Positions 10,701-18,600 of a DNA stretch of 64,000 nt are shown here, in pieces. How positions within the stretch are numbered: the first letter of the stretch is position 1; every line of letters begins with the position of its first letter. The DNA is taken from positions 1-64,000 of the forward strand of contig NZ_JAGTJJ010000033.1 of the NCBI RefSeq assembly GCF_028435365.1, written 5' to 3'. Below the pieces are notes generated by a model. That model worked only from the letters and a program-made list of their open reading frames with translations, did not search any database and had not been told where the DNA came from. This stretch comes from Polyangium jinanense. GTDB lineage: Bacteria > Myxococcota > Polyangia > Polyangiales > Polyangiaceae. The position numbers were made by a program, and so were the translations under genes.

Positions 10701-11011
10701 GCCTCCCACGCGCATTCGAGGAAGATGCGCTGCTGCGGATCGAGCAGCTCCGCCTGGCGCGGCGGATACCCGAAGAAGGCGGCGTCGAAATGCGAGACGT
10801 CCTCCACCATCGCCGTCGCCCGGACGTAGCTCGGATCCCGCACGAGCTCCGGAGAGACGCCCCGCGCGAGGAGCTCCTCCTCGGTGAACGTCCTGAAGGA
10901 CTCCACGCCATTGCAGAGGTTTCGCCAGAACGTCGGCACGTCCCGGGCGCCCGGGAAGCGTCCCGCGAGGCCAACAATCGCGATTTCCATACCCGTCCCA
11001 GCGACATCCAT
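4754..11011 (-). CDS. Hybrid PKS-NRPS, KS-AT-ACP-C-A(Thr)-PCP with serine-less PCP
   Basis: 2085 residues. KS (7-430; Cys180 in ACSTS, His motifs VETHGTGTP and VGHLDAAAG), AT (530-830; GHSVGE Ser623, SHAFHS near 720, malonyl type), ACP (930-995; GGDSL Ser961), C (1010-1450; HHIVSDE, His1149-His1150, with Glu in place of the motif Gly), A (1470-1970; TSGSTGKPKG, NMYGITE, RSGDLARW, NGK with Lys1966) and a C-terminal PCP. There is no ketoreductase, so the PKS step should leave a beta-keto group. The A-domain code read by eye is DFWNVGMVHK, a threonine-type code. The last carrier site reads LGGQPPL: Pro2023 occupies the phosphopantetheine serine position. The protein ends in an acidic EEGEL tail facing the TubC domain of the next protein. 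ATG start with AGGAG 6 nt upstream, overlapping the stop of the preceding gene. Confidence 0.95.
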   Translation of the reverse strand: MDVAGTGMEIAIVGLAGRFPGARDVPTFWRNLCNGVESFRTFTEEELLARGVSPELVRDPSYVRATAMVEDVSHFDAAFFGYPPRQAELLDPQQRIFLECAWEALEDAGYIVPRKDLLVGVFGGAALSTYLLLHIWSNPAVLASLDPLQVSLSNGNSFLTTRVSYKLDLKGPSFLVESACSTSLVAVHIACQSLLNEECDVALAGGVSINLSQQHGYRFVPGSILSPDGHCRPFDSKAQGIVFGSGAGVVALRRLEDAIAAGDHIYAVIKGSAVNNDGGLRAGYTAPGVEGQAQVIAEAHANADVSADTISYVETHGTGTPIGDPIEVQALTKAFRESTDERRFCAIGSVKANVGHLDAAAGVASLIKTACALRYKKIPASLHCATPNPAIDWDGSPFFVNTTLSPWSGPTPLRAGVSSFGMGGTNAHAVLEEPPSRLAGSPGRPAELLVLSAKTETALRAARERLAQHLEDNPDLVLADVAHTLQVGRRVFPHRSFVVAGSAAEATRRLRDIHVALEEQPSERPVAFLFPGQGAQAVQMFAQVYRHELVFRRELDRCAEILRPLLEADLRAILYPPEGEEARAADRLNETAWTQPAMFSVMYALAQLWGSWGITPQCMIGHSVGEYVAACLAGVFDLRDALRLVAQRGKLVQRLPPGAMLAVPLAEDAIAPFLGGDVALAAVNAPNQCVLSGPIPAITEIEQRLASTGVEARRLATSHAFHSPMMRPIVGELSALVRAARPRPGKTPFISCVTGTWITPEQAQDPVYWTEHLLRTVRFAEGLATLLEDGRRVLLEVGPGRTLSRLARRIPAGQGRVIEPSLAQEEQRSEEEALHVTLGRLWQAGVVVDWAGYRGQERRLRVPLPTYPFERKRFWIEPAVATAMAAPVDAPQRPAPGAEELADRGRDEAPGPPMETRVGFRNAYVAPESEIESKLVQIWEQILGTTNIGLDDDFLDLGGDSLLATQVTSRIRATFGVDIPVRVLFEAPTVGSFAARLAEARSEAHRPVLPAASTATRPYSFAQQRIWFIDQLEPDSPAYNMPYALELSGRLSVEAMRGAFESLVRRHDVLRTTFDSHEGLPVLRLHPPGPLALPVVDLSSWPVATRQTEANRLMSEEAQRAFNLHTGPLLRMFLIKLEDELHVLVFNMHHIVSDEWTLLLVVREVAAHYNAIVNAGAPELPPLPIQYADYAAWHRDYMQSEAMERALRYWKKQLHGLTPLDLPTDRPRPPRSSLRGDWVEIELPAPVTAGLQALAREAGVTLFMVLVAGFFSLLHRLSGQTDVALGTPVACRNREDFEHLVGVFYNMLVLRADFRDDLTFLSLLSQIKETTLGAITHQEIPFEKLVDELKPARDFSRPPLFEVFFALQNKPFENVTIEGLSVSARPITSGTSKLDLSLYLGESNGVLRGRIEYAVDLFDRPTVERLAARLCSMYEAIVRDPRVRVADLPLLTDAEREELRQCSTTTAPPLLARSLPEAFAAQVERMPDAVALVADDHRITYRDLAARARTLAQRLQRSGVGPDVLVALFVERSVEMMIAILAVLQAGGAYVPIDPISPRERTAFILEDVRARVLLTTASLRAELPDVRAEVLCLDMEGDAIAGEDTAPLREGVGPDNLAYVIYTSGSTGKPKGVGVTHRNVLSLFAAAGELFRFGADDVWTLFHSYAFDFSVWEIWGPLLHGGRLVIVPHLEARSPEDFHALLQRERVTVLNQTPSAFRQFVAWESENAAAPLALRYVVFGGEALDFAHLAPWFARHGDEAPMLVNMYGITETTVHVTFQRVRARDATFGRSLVGRPIPGWQVHVLDRYRQLVPPGVAGEIYVGGAGLARTYMGRPALTATRFVPDPFSSEPGLRLYRSGDLARWAPGGVLEYLGRIDEQVKVRGYRIELGEIANTLETHPGVRDAVVVVREDIPGDKRLVAYWIPAAEPPSPAEIREHLLRTLPEYMIPAAFVALEAIPLTPNGKLDRKALPAPHAQGTAHADATGKAEVRVERAVAAIFAEVLGVSSVGLDDDFFSLGGQPPLVTRVLSRIRDTLGVSLPLRDALQSMTVSALARSVERLSPAGGATNADAAPEALDLEEGEL
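4870..5050 (-). other. PCP without phosphopantetheine serine
   Basis: The sequence LDDDFFSLGGQPPLVTRVLS aligns with the carrier core DLGG(D/H)SLLATQV. The serine position is Pro2023 (codon CCG at 4945-4943), so no Ppant arm can attach. Confidence 0.9.
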
Positions 11012-11020
11012 GGCGTTCTC

Positions 11021-14000
11021 CTATCGGTCCTCGCGCCTGCGCTGCAATCGTTCCCGGCGCCGCGCCCCCCGGGTTCGGCGGTCCGTGTACGTGGCCTCGC
11101 CCCCCTCGTCCTGATGCAGGAGCTGCGCGAGCGCCGCGACCGTCGGGCGCTCGAAAAGCGTCACGACGGGCAGGACGACGCCGAGCGCACGCTTGAGCTC
11201 GGCGATGACCTTGAGCCCGATGAGCGAGTTGCCGCCGATGTCGAAGAAGCTGTCGTGGCTGTCGACGCGCTCGACGCCGAGGACGCGCTTCCAGATGTCC
11301 GCGATCATGCGCTCGATCTCCTCGATCGGCGCCTCGATGCGCGCCTTGCCCGCCTCGCCGGCCTCAGTCCCGGTCAGCGCCTGGACCAAGCGCCCCGCCT
11401 CCTCCAGCACCGCCGAGAGATCCCGCGTCGAGACGACGATCTGCGGCGTCGCACGCGAGAGGACGCGGTCGAAGATGTCGATGCCCTCCTCGGTGCCGAT
11501 GCCGCTCGCCTGAAGCATCTCCCGGTAGGCAGCGAAATCCTCGGCGCGCGCCGCCGTCGCGGCCTGGCCGATGTCGCGCCAGGCGTCCCAGTTGATGGAG
11601 ACGACGTGCGTCTGGCCCTCGGCGGCGCATCGCTGCGCGAAGGCGTCGAGGAACGCGTTCGCCGCGCAATGGTCGACCTGACCGAAATCGCCGACGATCG
11701 CGGTCCGCGTCGAGCACACGAGGAAGAAGTCGAGCGGCTCACGGACGAGGCCGTGGAGCACGACGGTCCCCCCGACCTTGGGCCGGAAGATGCTCTCGAC
11801 CGTCTCCAGGCTCTTCGTGCGGAGCAGGCCGCCGGGCGGCAAGCCCGCCGCGTGGATGACGCCGTTCAGCGCCCCGAACCGGGCGCGCGCCTCCGCGAGC
11901 ACCTCGGCCATCCGGGCAGCGTCGGCCACGTCGCCCTGGAGCGCGAGCACCTCGCCGCCGAGCGCCTCGATGGCCTGGATCTGCGTGATGGCCCTGCGCG
12001 CCGGATCGTCCTCCCCATGCGACGCGCACCACGCGGCCCAGGTGTCCCGCGCGGGCAGCGCCGAGCGCCCGACGAGGACGAGCCGCGCCGCGACGGTGCG
12101 CGCAAGGTGCTCCGCGAGGGCCAGGCCGATGCCGCCGAGGCCGCCGGTGACGAGGTACACGCCGCGGCTGCGCAGGCGCGGCGTCGCGCTCGCCGGGCGC
12201 TCGAGGCGCACGGGCTCGAACGTCTGCTCCCAGCGGTGGGCGCCGCGGTGCGCGACGACGCCGCTCTGGCCCTCGCTCTCGGCCTCGGCGACGAGCTGCG
12301 CCAGCGCGCCGGGCCCAAGCGCGTCGGGATAACCGCCGAGGTCGACGCTCTTGCACGTGATGTTGAGGTGCTCCCGCGGCAAGACGCGGCAGATCCCGAG
12401 GAGCGTCGCGTGCTCGGGCCGCAGGCGCTCGCTCCCGGTGACGGCCTGGACATCGCTCGACACGACGAGGAGATGGACCGCGTTGCGCGCCGGCAGCTCG
12501 CCGAGCGATTGCGCGAGGAAGAGCAAGCTCTGGAACCCGACGTCGTTCGCGTGGGCCGTCGCGTCGTGGGTCCGGCGCGGCTCGAGCAGGCTCAGGGCGT
12601 GCAGGACGTGCGTCGGGGCGCGGTCGAGCTCGCGCGCGAGATCCTCGAGCAGCGTCGTGTACGCGCCTCGGCTCCGCGGATCGATCTCGTAGAGCCCCTC
12701 GCGAACCCGCCGGTACGCCCCGCCGGGGCGCACGGTGACGACCGTGGCGCCGGTGGCCGCGAGCCGCTCCGAGAGCCCTTCGAGGGGCCCCTCGGGCGGC
12801 ACGAAGACGAGCCAGCAAGCCTCGCCCGCCCCGGGCGCGGGCGCGGGCCACAACGTCCGTCTCCACGAGGGCAGGTAGAACCAGTCGGCGACGTCCGGCT
12901 TCTTGCCGCTCGCCTGCGGGGCGGGCGCCGCGCCGACCTCCGCGGAGCACGGCGCGGCGAGGCGCGCGTCGGCGGGGCGGGGATCCACCCAGAAGCGCCG
13001 GCGCTCGAAGGAATACGTGGGCAGCGGGACGCGCCGCCGCGCGCCGCTCGCGTGGAGGCGCTCCCAGGGGACGGCGACGCCCGCGAGCCACAGCCGCGCG
13101 AGCGTGGTCATGGCGAACTCGACCTCGGAGCGCTCCTCCTGCGGCAGGCACATCGAGGACAGCACCGCCACTTTGCCCGACGAACCGGTTCCCACCTGCT
13201 GCCGCGCGGCCGAGCTCAGCGCACGCCCGGGGCCGACCTCGAGCAGCACCCAGCGCGGGTCGTCGAGCAGCGTGCGGATGCTGTCGGCGAAGCGCACGGT
13301 TTGTCGGAGCTGGCGCACCCAGTACTCGACACTCTCGGCCTCCTCGTCGCGGATCCACGTCCCCGTCACGCACGAGATGAAGGGCAGGCGCGGACGGCTC
13401 CGCCGGAGCCCCCGCACGAACGCGGCGAACGCCGGCAGAATGGGCTCGACGAGGTGGGAGTGCGCGGCGACCTGGATCGGCAGGCGAACGTACTCGATGT
13501 CGCGCTCGTCCAAGGTGCGGACGAAGGCGTCGATCGCGTCCTCTTCTCCGGCGATGACGAAGCTCTCGGGGCCGTTCTTCGCGGCCACCGACAGGCGCGG
13601 ATCGAGCAGCGGCGTCAGCGACGCCTCGGGCAGATCGACGCTCACCATGGCGCCGGGCCGCACGGCGCCGAGCAGGCGCCCGCGCTCCGCGACGAGCGCG
13701 AGCGCGTCCTCCAGCGAGAAGACGCCCGCGAGGCACGCCGCGACGTACTCGCCCATGCTGTGGCCGATCATCGCGGCGGGCTCGACGCCGAGCGACTTCC
13801 AGAGCTCGGCCAAGCTGTATTCGATCGCGAAGAGCGCCGGGAGCGCGAGCGAGGGCTGCGTGAGCGCCCCGCCTCCCCTGCCCTCGCGAGCGTGCACGAC
13901 ATCGCGCAGATCGGCGCCGAGCCGCGGCGCGAGGATCGCGGCGCAGCGATCGAACGCCGCGCGGAAGACCGGCTCGTTGCGGTAGAGCTCCGCGCCCATG

Positions 14001-15643
14001 CCGACGTGCTGCGTGCCGCTCCCGGGAAACATGAACGCCACCACGCGCGGCGTTCCCTCGACGGTCCCGGACAGGATGCGCCGCGGCTCGAAGAGCGCGC
14101 GCGCGCCCTCGCCGCCGCGTTCGAGGTCGCAGACGATCGCCCGGCGATGGGCGAACGACCGCCGCCCCACCTGGAGCGTGTACGCCACGTCGGCGAGCGG
14201 GACGTCGGGGTGGCTCTCGAGGTGCTGGGCGAGCGCCTGCGTGGCGCGATCGAGCGCCTCCGGGGTCTTCGCCGAAAGCACGAGTGCGTGCCACGGGCGC
14301 GAAGGGCCCGAGGACGGGGCCGGCGGGGGCTCCTCCAGGATCACGTGCGCGTTGGTCCCACCGATGCCGATCGAGCTGACCCCCGCCCGGCGGGGCGAGC
14401 GCGAAACGGGCCACGGCGCCGGCCGCGCGTTGACGAAGAAGGGGCTTTTGTCGAGCTCGAGGCGCGGGTTCGGGCGGGAGAAGTGGAGCGTCGGCGGGAT
14501 CTCGCCATGGCGGACCGCGAGCGTGGTCTTGATGAGCCCCGCGACGCCCGCCGCCGCGTCCAGGTGCCCGACGTTCGTCTTCACGGAGCCGAGGGCGCAG
14601 AACTGCGTACGGTCGCTCGTCGCCTGAAACGCCTTCGTCAGCGCCGCGACCTCGACCGAGTCCCCGAGCGGCGTCGCCGTGCCGTGGGCCTCGACGTACC
14701 CGATGTCCTCGGGGGAGACGCCTGCGATGGCATGCGCGCGCGCGATGACCTCGGCCTGCCCCTCGACGCTCGGCGCGGTGAAGCCGACCTTCGCGGCGCC
14801 GTCGTTGTTGATCGCCGAGCCGCGGATGATGGCGGTGATCGTGTCCCCGTCCCGGATCGCGTCGTCGAGGCGCTTCAAGACCACCACGCCCACGCCGCTG
14901 CCGAACAACGTGCCATTCGCGCCCTCGTCGAAGGCGCGGCAATGCCCGTCGGGCGAGGCGATGCCGCCGGGCTGGAAGACGTACCCCGCGCGCTGCGGCA
15001 TGTGGATGGAGACGCCTCCCGCGATCGCCATGTCGCACTGGAAGCCGAGCAGCGCCTGGCAGGCGAGGTGCGTCGCCACGAGCGACGTCGAGCAGCCGCT
15101 CTGCACGTCCATGCTCGGCCCGCGCAGATCGAGGTGGTAGGCGACGCGCGTCGCGAGGAAGTCCCGATCGTTCGCCACCATGGCCGGGAACGTGTCCTCG
15201 GCGAGGGCGATCTCGGGGTGGGTCATCAGGTTGAAGATCAGGTACGTGCTCACGCTGGTGCCCGCGAAGACGCCCACGGAGCCGAGGTTCGCGCCCCCGT
15301 AGCCGGCGTTCTCCAGCGCGGACCACGCGCACTCGAGGAAGACGCGCTGCTGCGGATCGAGTAGCTCGGCGTCGCGCGGCGCGTAGCCGAAGAACGACGC
15401 GTCGAAATGCTCGATGCCCTCGAGCACCGGAGCCGCCGGGACGAAGTCCGGGTTCGCGAGGAGCTCCGCCCGCACGCCCCGCGCGCGAAGCTCCTCGCGC
15501 GAGAACATCGTGATGGACTCGACCCCGCCGACCAGGTTGCTCCAGAACGTCTCCGCGTCTTTCGCCCCCGGGAAACGGCACGCCATGCCGATGATGGCGA
15601 CGGCCAGCTCGTCGTCGGCGGACCGCGCCGCTTCCTCACTCAT
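11021..15643 (-). CDS. Type I PKS module, KS-AT-KR-ACP
   Basis: 1540 residues. KS (15-440; Cys184 in SGCSTSL, VEAHGTATP, VGHLDAAAG), AT (545-850; GHSMGE Ser629), KR with structural subdomain (930-1390; GGLGGIG near 1164), ACP (1410-1485; GGNSL Ser1473). The AT signature is VAAHS rather than HAFHS or YASHS, so the extender is uncertain, with malonyl most likely. The KR catalytic region keeps a Ser and the Asn but reads GQVDHCAAN, with His1325 where the catalytic Tyr is expected; reduction is therefore in doubt. It follows the glycine module, so an active KR would give a 4-amino-3-hydroxybutyrate-type unit. The C terminus is strongly basic and may be a docking helix. Start ATG with a purine-rich GGTGGAAGC just upstream, 40 nt after the preceding stop. 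Confidence 0.95.
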   Translation of the reverse strand: MSEEAARSADDELAVAIIGMACRFPGAKDAETFWSNLVGGVESITMFSREELRARGVRAELLANPDFVPAAPVLEGIEHFDASFFGYAPRDAELLDPQQRVFLECAWSALENAGYGGANLGSVGVFAGTSVSTYLIFNLMTHPEIALAEDTFPAMVANDRDFLATRVAYHLDLRGPSMDVQSGCSTSLVATHLACQALLGFQCDMAIAGGVSIHMPQRAGYVFQPGGIASPDGHCRAFDEGANGTLFGSGVGVVVLKRLDDAIRDGDTITAIIRGSAINNDGAAKVGFTAPSVEGQAEVIARAHAIAGVSPEDIGYVEAHGTATPLGDSVEVAALTKAFQATSDRTQFCALGSVKTNVGHLDAAAGVAGLIKTTLAVRHGEIPPTLHFSRPNPRLELDKSPFFVNARPAPWPVSRSPRRAGVSSIGIGGTNAHVILEEPPPAPSSGPSRPWHALVLSAKTPEALDRATQALAQHLESHPDVPLADVAYTLQVGRRSFAHRRAIVCDLERGGEGARALFEPRRILSGTVEGTPRVVAFMFPGSGTQHVGMGAELYRNEPVFRAAFDRCAAILAPRLGADLRDVVHAREGRGGGALTQPSLALPALFAIEYSLAELWKSLGVEPAAMIGHSMGEYVAACLAGVFSLEDALALVAERGRLLGAVRPGAMVSVDLPEASLTPLLDPRLSVAAKNGPESFVIAGEEDAIDAFVRTLDERDIEYVRLPIQVAAHSHLVEPILPAFAAFVRGLRRSRPRLPFISCVTGTWIRDEEAESVEYWVRQLRQTVRFADSIRTLLDDPRWVLLEVGPGRALSSAARQQVGTGSSGKVAVLSSMCLPQEERSEVEFAMTTLARLWLAGVAVPWERLHASGARRRVPLPTYSFERRRFWVDPRPADARLAAPCSAEVGAAPAPQASGKKPDVADWFYLPSWRRTLWPAPAPGAGEACWLVFVPPEGPLEGLSERLAATGATVVTVRPGGAYRRVREGLYEIDPRSRGAYTTLLEDLARELDRAPTHVLHALSLLEPRRTHDATAHANDVGFQSLLFLAQSLGELPARNAVHLLVVSSDVQAVTGSERLRPEHATLLGICRVLPREHLNITCKSVDLGGYPDALGPGALAQLVAEAESEGQSGVVAHRGAHRWEQTFEPVRLERPASATPRLRSRGVYLVTGGLGGIGLALAEHLARTVAARLVLVGRSALPARDTWAAWCASHGEDDPARRAITQIQAIEALGGEVLALQGDVADAARMAEVLAEARARFGALNGVIHAAGLPPGGLLRTKSLETVESIFRPKVGGTVVLHGLVREPLDFFLVCSTRTAIVGDFGQVDHCAANAFLDAFAQRCAAEGQTHVVSINWDAWRDIGQAATAARAEDFAAYREMLQASGIGTEEGIDIFDRVLSRATPQIVVSTRDLSAVLEEAGRLVQALTGTEAGEAGKARIEAPIEEIERMIADIWKRVLGVERVDSHDSFFDIGGNSLIGLKVIAELKRALGVVLPVVTLFERPTVAALAQLLHQDEGGEATYTDRRTRGARRRERLQRRREDR

Positions 15644-15683
15644 GCTTCCACCTTTCCTCTCGTCGTCGTCGCATGAAGATCCG

Positions 15684-18600
15684 TCACCCGCGCGCGCGCT
15701 TGCGCTGCCGCTTGAGCACCTCGAGCTGCCGGCGCGCGCGATCCTGCGCCGCGTCGACCACGGCCGCGCTCTCCCCTGCCCCCTCGCTCAGGTACGCCGC
15801 GAGCGCGCTGACCGTGGGGTGCTCCAGGAGCTTGACGAGCGGCATGCCAGGCCGCAGCGGCTGTAGCTCGTTGTGCACTTGCACCATGAGCAGCGAGTGC
15901 CCGCCGAGGTCGAAGAAGTTGTCGTGGACGCCGACCTGATCCACCCGGAGCACGCGTCGCCAGACGTCCGCGATCTGCTGCTCGACGTCGCTCCTCGGCG
16001 CCACGAACGCCGCGCTCGCGCGCCGCTCCTCGGAGGGCGCCGGCAGCGCCTTCCGATCCACCTTGCCGTTCGGCGTGCGCGGAATCGCGGGCAGCTCGAC
16101 GAAGACCGAGGGCACCATGTAGTCCGGCAAGCGTCGTTGCAGCGACGCGCGCAACGACGTCGGGTCGATCCTGCCCTCCGCCGGCACGACGTACGCCACG
16201 AGCCGCACGTCGAGCGGGACGTCCTCGCGCACCGCCGCCACCGCCTCGCGTACGCCCGGACAAGTCGCGAGCGACGCCTCCACCTCGCCGAGCTCGATGC
16301 GATATCCCCGCAGCTTCACCTGCTGATCGGCCCGCCCGAGGAACTCGAGCGTGCCGTCGGCACGCAAGCGCCCGATGTCTCCGGTCCGGTAGATCCGCGC
16401 GCCCGGTTCGTCGCGGAAGGGATCCGGCAGGAAGCGCTCCGCGGTGAGCGCAGGCCGGCCGTGGTAGCCGCGCGCCACGCAGTCGCCGCCGATGTAGATC
16501 TCGCCCGGTACGCCGAAGGGCACGGGCTGAAGGGCCCGATCGAGCACGTAGACGCGGTTGTGCGCGAGGGGCGTGCCCAGCGGAACCACACCGCCGCGCT
16601 CGTCCTTCACGTCGTGCGTCGCCGACCAGATGGTGGTCTCGGTCGGCCCGTACATGTTCATCCGCCCCGCGGGGACGATCGCGCCGAGCTCCTCGGCGAG
16701 CGGACCCGGGAAAGCCTCTCCGCCGACGAGCAGCTTCTGGAGCCCCCCGAGCGCCTCGCGCGCCTCGGCGTCGAGCAGGAGCGCGCGCGCCATCGAGGGC
16801 GTGCATTGCAAGTGCGTCACGCCGTACCGCCTGATCTGCTGCGGAACCGTGACCGGCTCGCCCCCTCCGCGCCGCGCCTCGCGCTCGCTCAGGCGGCGGA
16901 GCTGGTCGAGGTGAGGCAGGCTCTCGAGCACCGCGTCGGTGTCGATGCCGAAATCGACGAGGCACGCGATCTCGTCGACGCCCATCGCGCGGAGCTGCTC
17001 GACGAGCTCGAGGCTCCCACGCGGCGTGCCGAAGAGGCCGCTCGTCTCGAAGTACCGACCGAAGGCATGCTCGACGATCCGATCGACGTCGTCCTTGCCG
17101 AGGGGCCCCGTGTCCACGCTCATGCCTAGGGAGCGCCCGATTCCCTTCATGAGATCGAGCGAGCTGCGGAGGTAGTTCTTGAAGGGCGCCTCCACACGCG
17201 CGCGGACGCGTGACAGGTCCGGATCGACGTACGTGTGGAGCATCAACGTGACGTGGCCGCGCCCAGACGCGCCCGACCCGCGGTACGCCTCGCGATAGAG
17301 AGCGATCTTCTCCGTGAGCTCCTCGATGCTCTGCCCGAGCAGGTGCGTGAGCACGCTCGCGCCGAGCGCCCCTGCGGCGCGGAACGTCTCGGGGTTGCCC
17401 GCCGCCGTCATCCAGATGGGCAGCTCCGCCTGCACCGGCCGGGGCCGGATGCGCACGTCGACGAGCTTGCCGTCGCCGCCGGGCAGCCGCACCACCTCGC
17501 CGCGCCAGAGGCGACGGATGACGTCGAGGCCCTCCAGCATCGCCTCCTTGCGCGCCGCATACCGCTCCGGCGCGAAGACGAAATCGTCGGCGTGCCAGCC
17601 CGACGCGACCGAGACGCCCACGCGACCACGCGAGAGGTTGTCGACGACGGCCCACTCCTCGGCCACGCGCACCGGATGGTGCAAGGGGATCACGACGCTG
17701 CCGGCGCGCAGGCCGACCCGCTCGGTGATCGTCGAGAGCGCCGCGCTCGTGACCGAGGGGTTCGGGTACATGCCGCCGAACGCGTGGAAGTGCCGCTCCG
17801 GCGTCCAGACCGCGGAGAAGCCGTTCCTGTCGGCGAATCGGGCCCCGTCGAGCAGCAGGCGGTACCGATCGCGGCCCGGCCCGTCGGCGTCGTCGGCGAA
17901 GTAGAACAGGCTGAAATCGATGGGGTTCGCGCGTCCGCGGCGGCGCTCCGCGCGCAGCGTCGACGCCTCGTCGGCCTGGATCACCACCGTGAAGCCCCGG
18001 CACAACGTCCAGAGCAGCTCCAGGACCGAGATGTCGAAGCTCACGCTCGTCACCGCCAGCCAGGTGCCCGGGGGCTCCGCGCCCAGCCGCTCGTCCATGG
18101 CCGCGAAGAACCGCGTGACCGTCGCGTGCGGGAGCATCACGCCCTTGGGTTTGCCCGTGGAGCCGGACGTGTAGATCACGTACGCAAGCTGCGCCGGGTC
18201 GTGCGCAGGCGGCGACGCCTCGGGCGGCGCGGCGTCGTGCTCCAGATCCTCGACGCAAAGCTCGACGCAGCCGGCGGCCGCGAGCATGCCCGTGAGGTGC
18301 GCCTGCGTGACGAGCACGCCCACGAAAGCGTCGTGCACCATGTGGCGCAGCCGCTCGAGCGGGTACGACGGATCGAGCGGCACATAGGCCCCGCCCGCGC
18401 CGAGGATCCCGAGCATCGCCACGACGACGTCGAGCGAGCGCTCCACGAGCACGCCCACGCGCACGTCGGGCGCCACCCCGAGCTCGCGCAGGCGAGCGGA
18501 GAGAGAGCGCGCGCGCCGATCGAGCTCCGCGTACGTGAGCGACGCGCCCTCGAAGACCACGGCCGTCGCGCCAGGCGTGCGCGCCGCCTGCGCCTGGAAC

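Noticed and set aside
9863..15364. 1833-codon plus-strand frame
   Set aside because: Antisense shadow of two PKS genes. The minus strand has full KS, AT, KR and ACP motifs.
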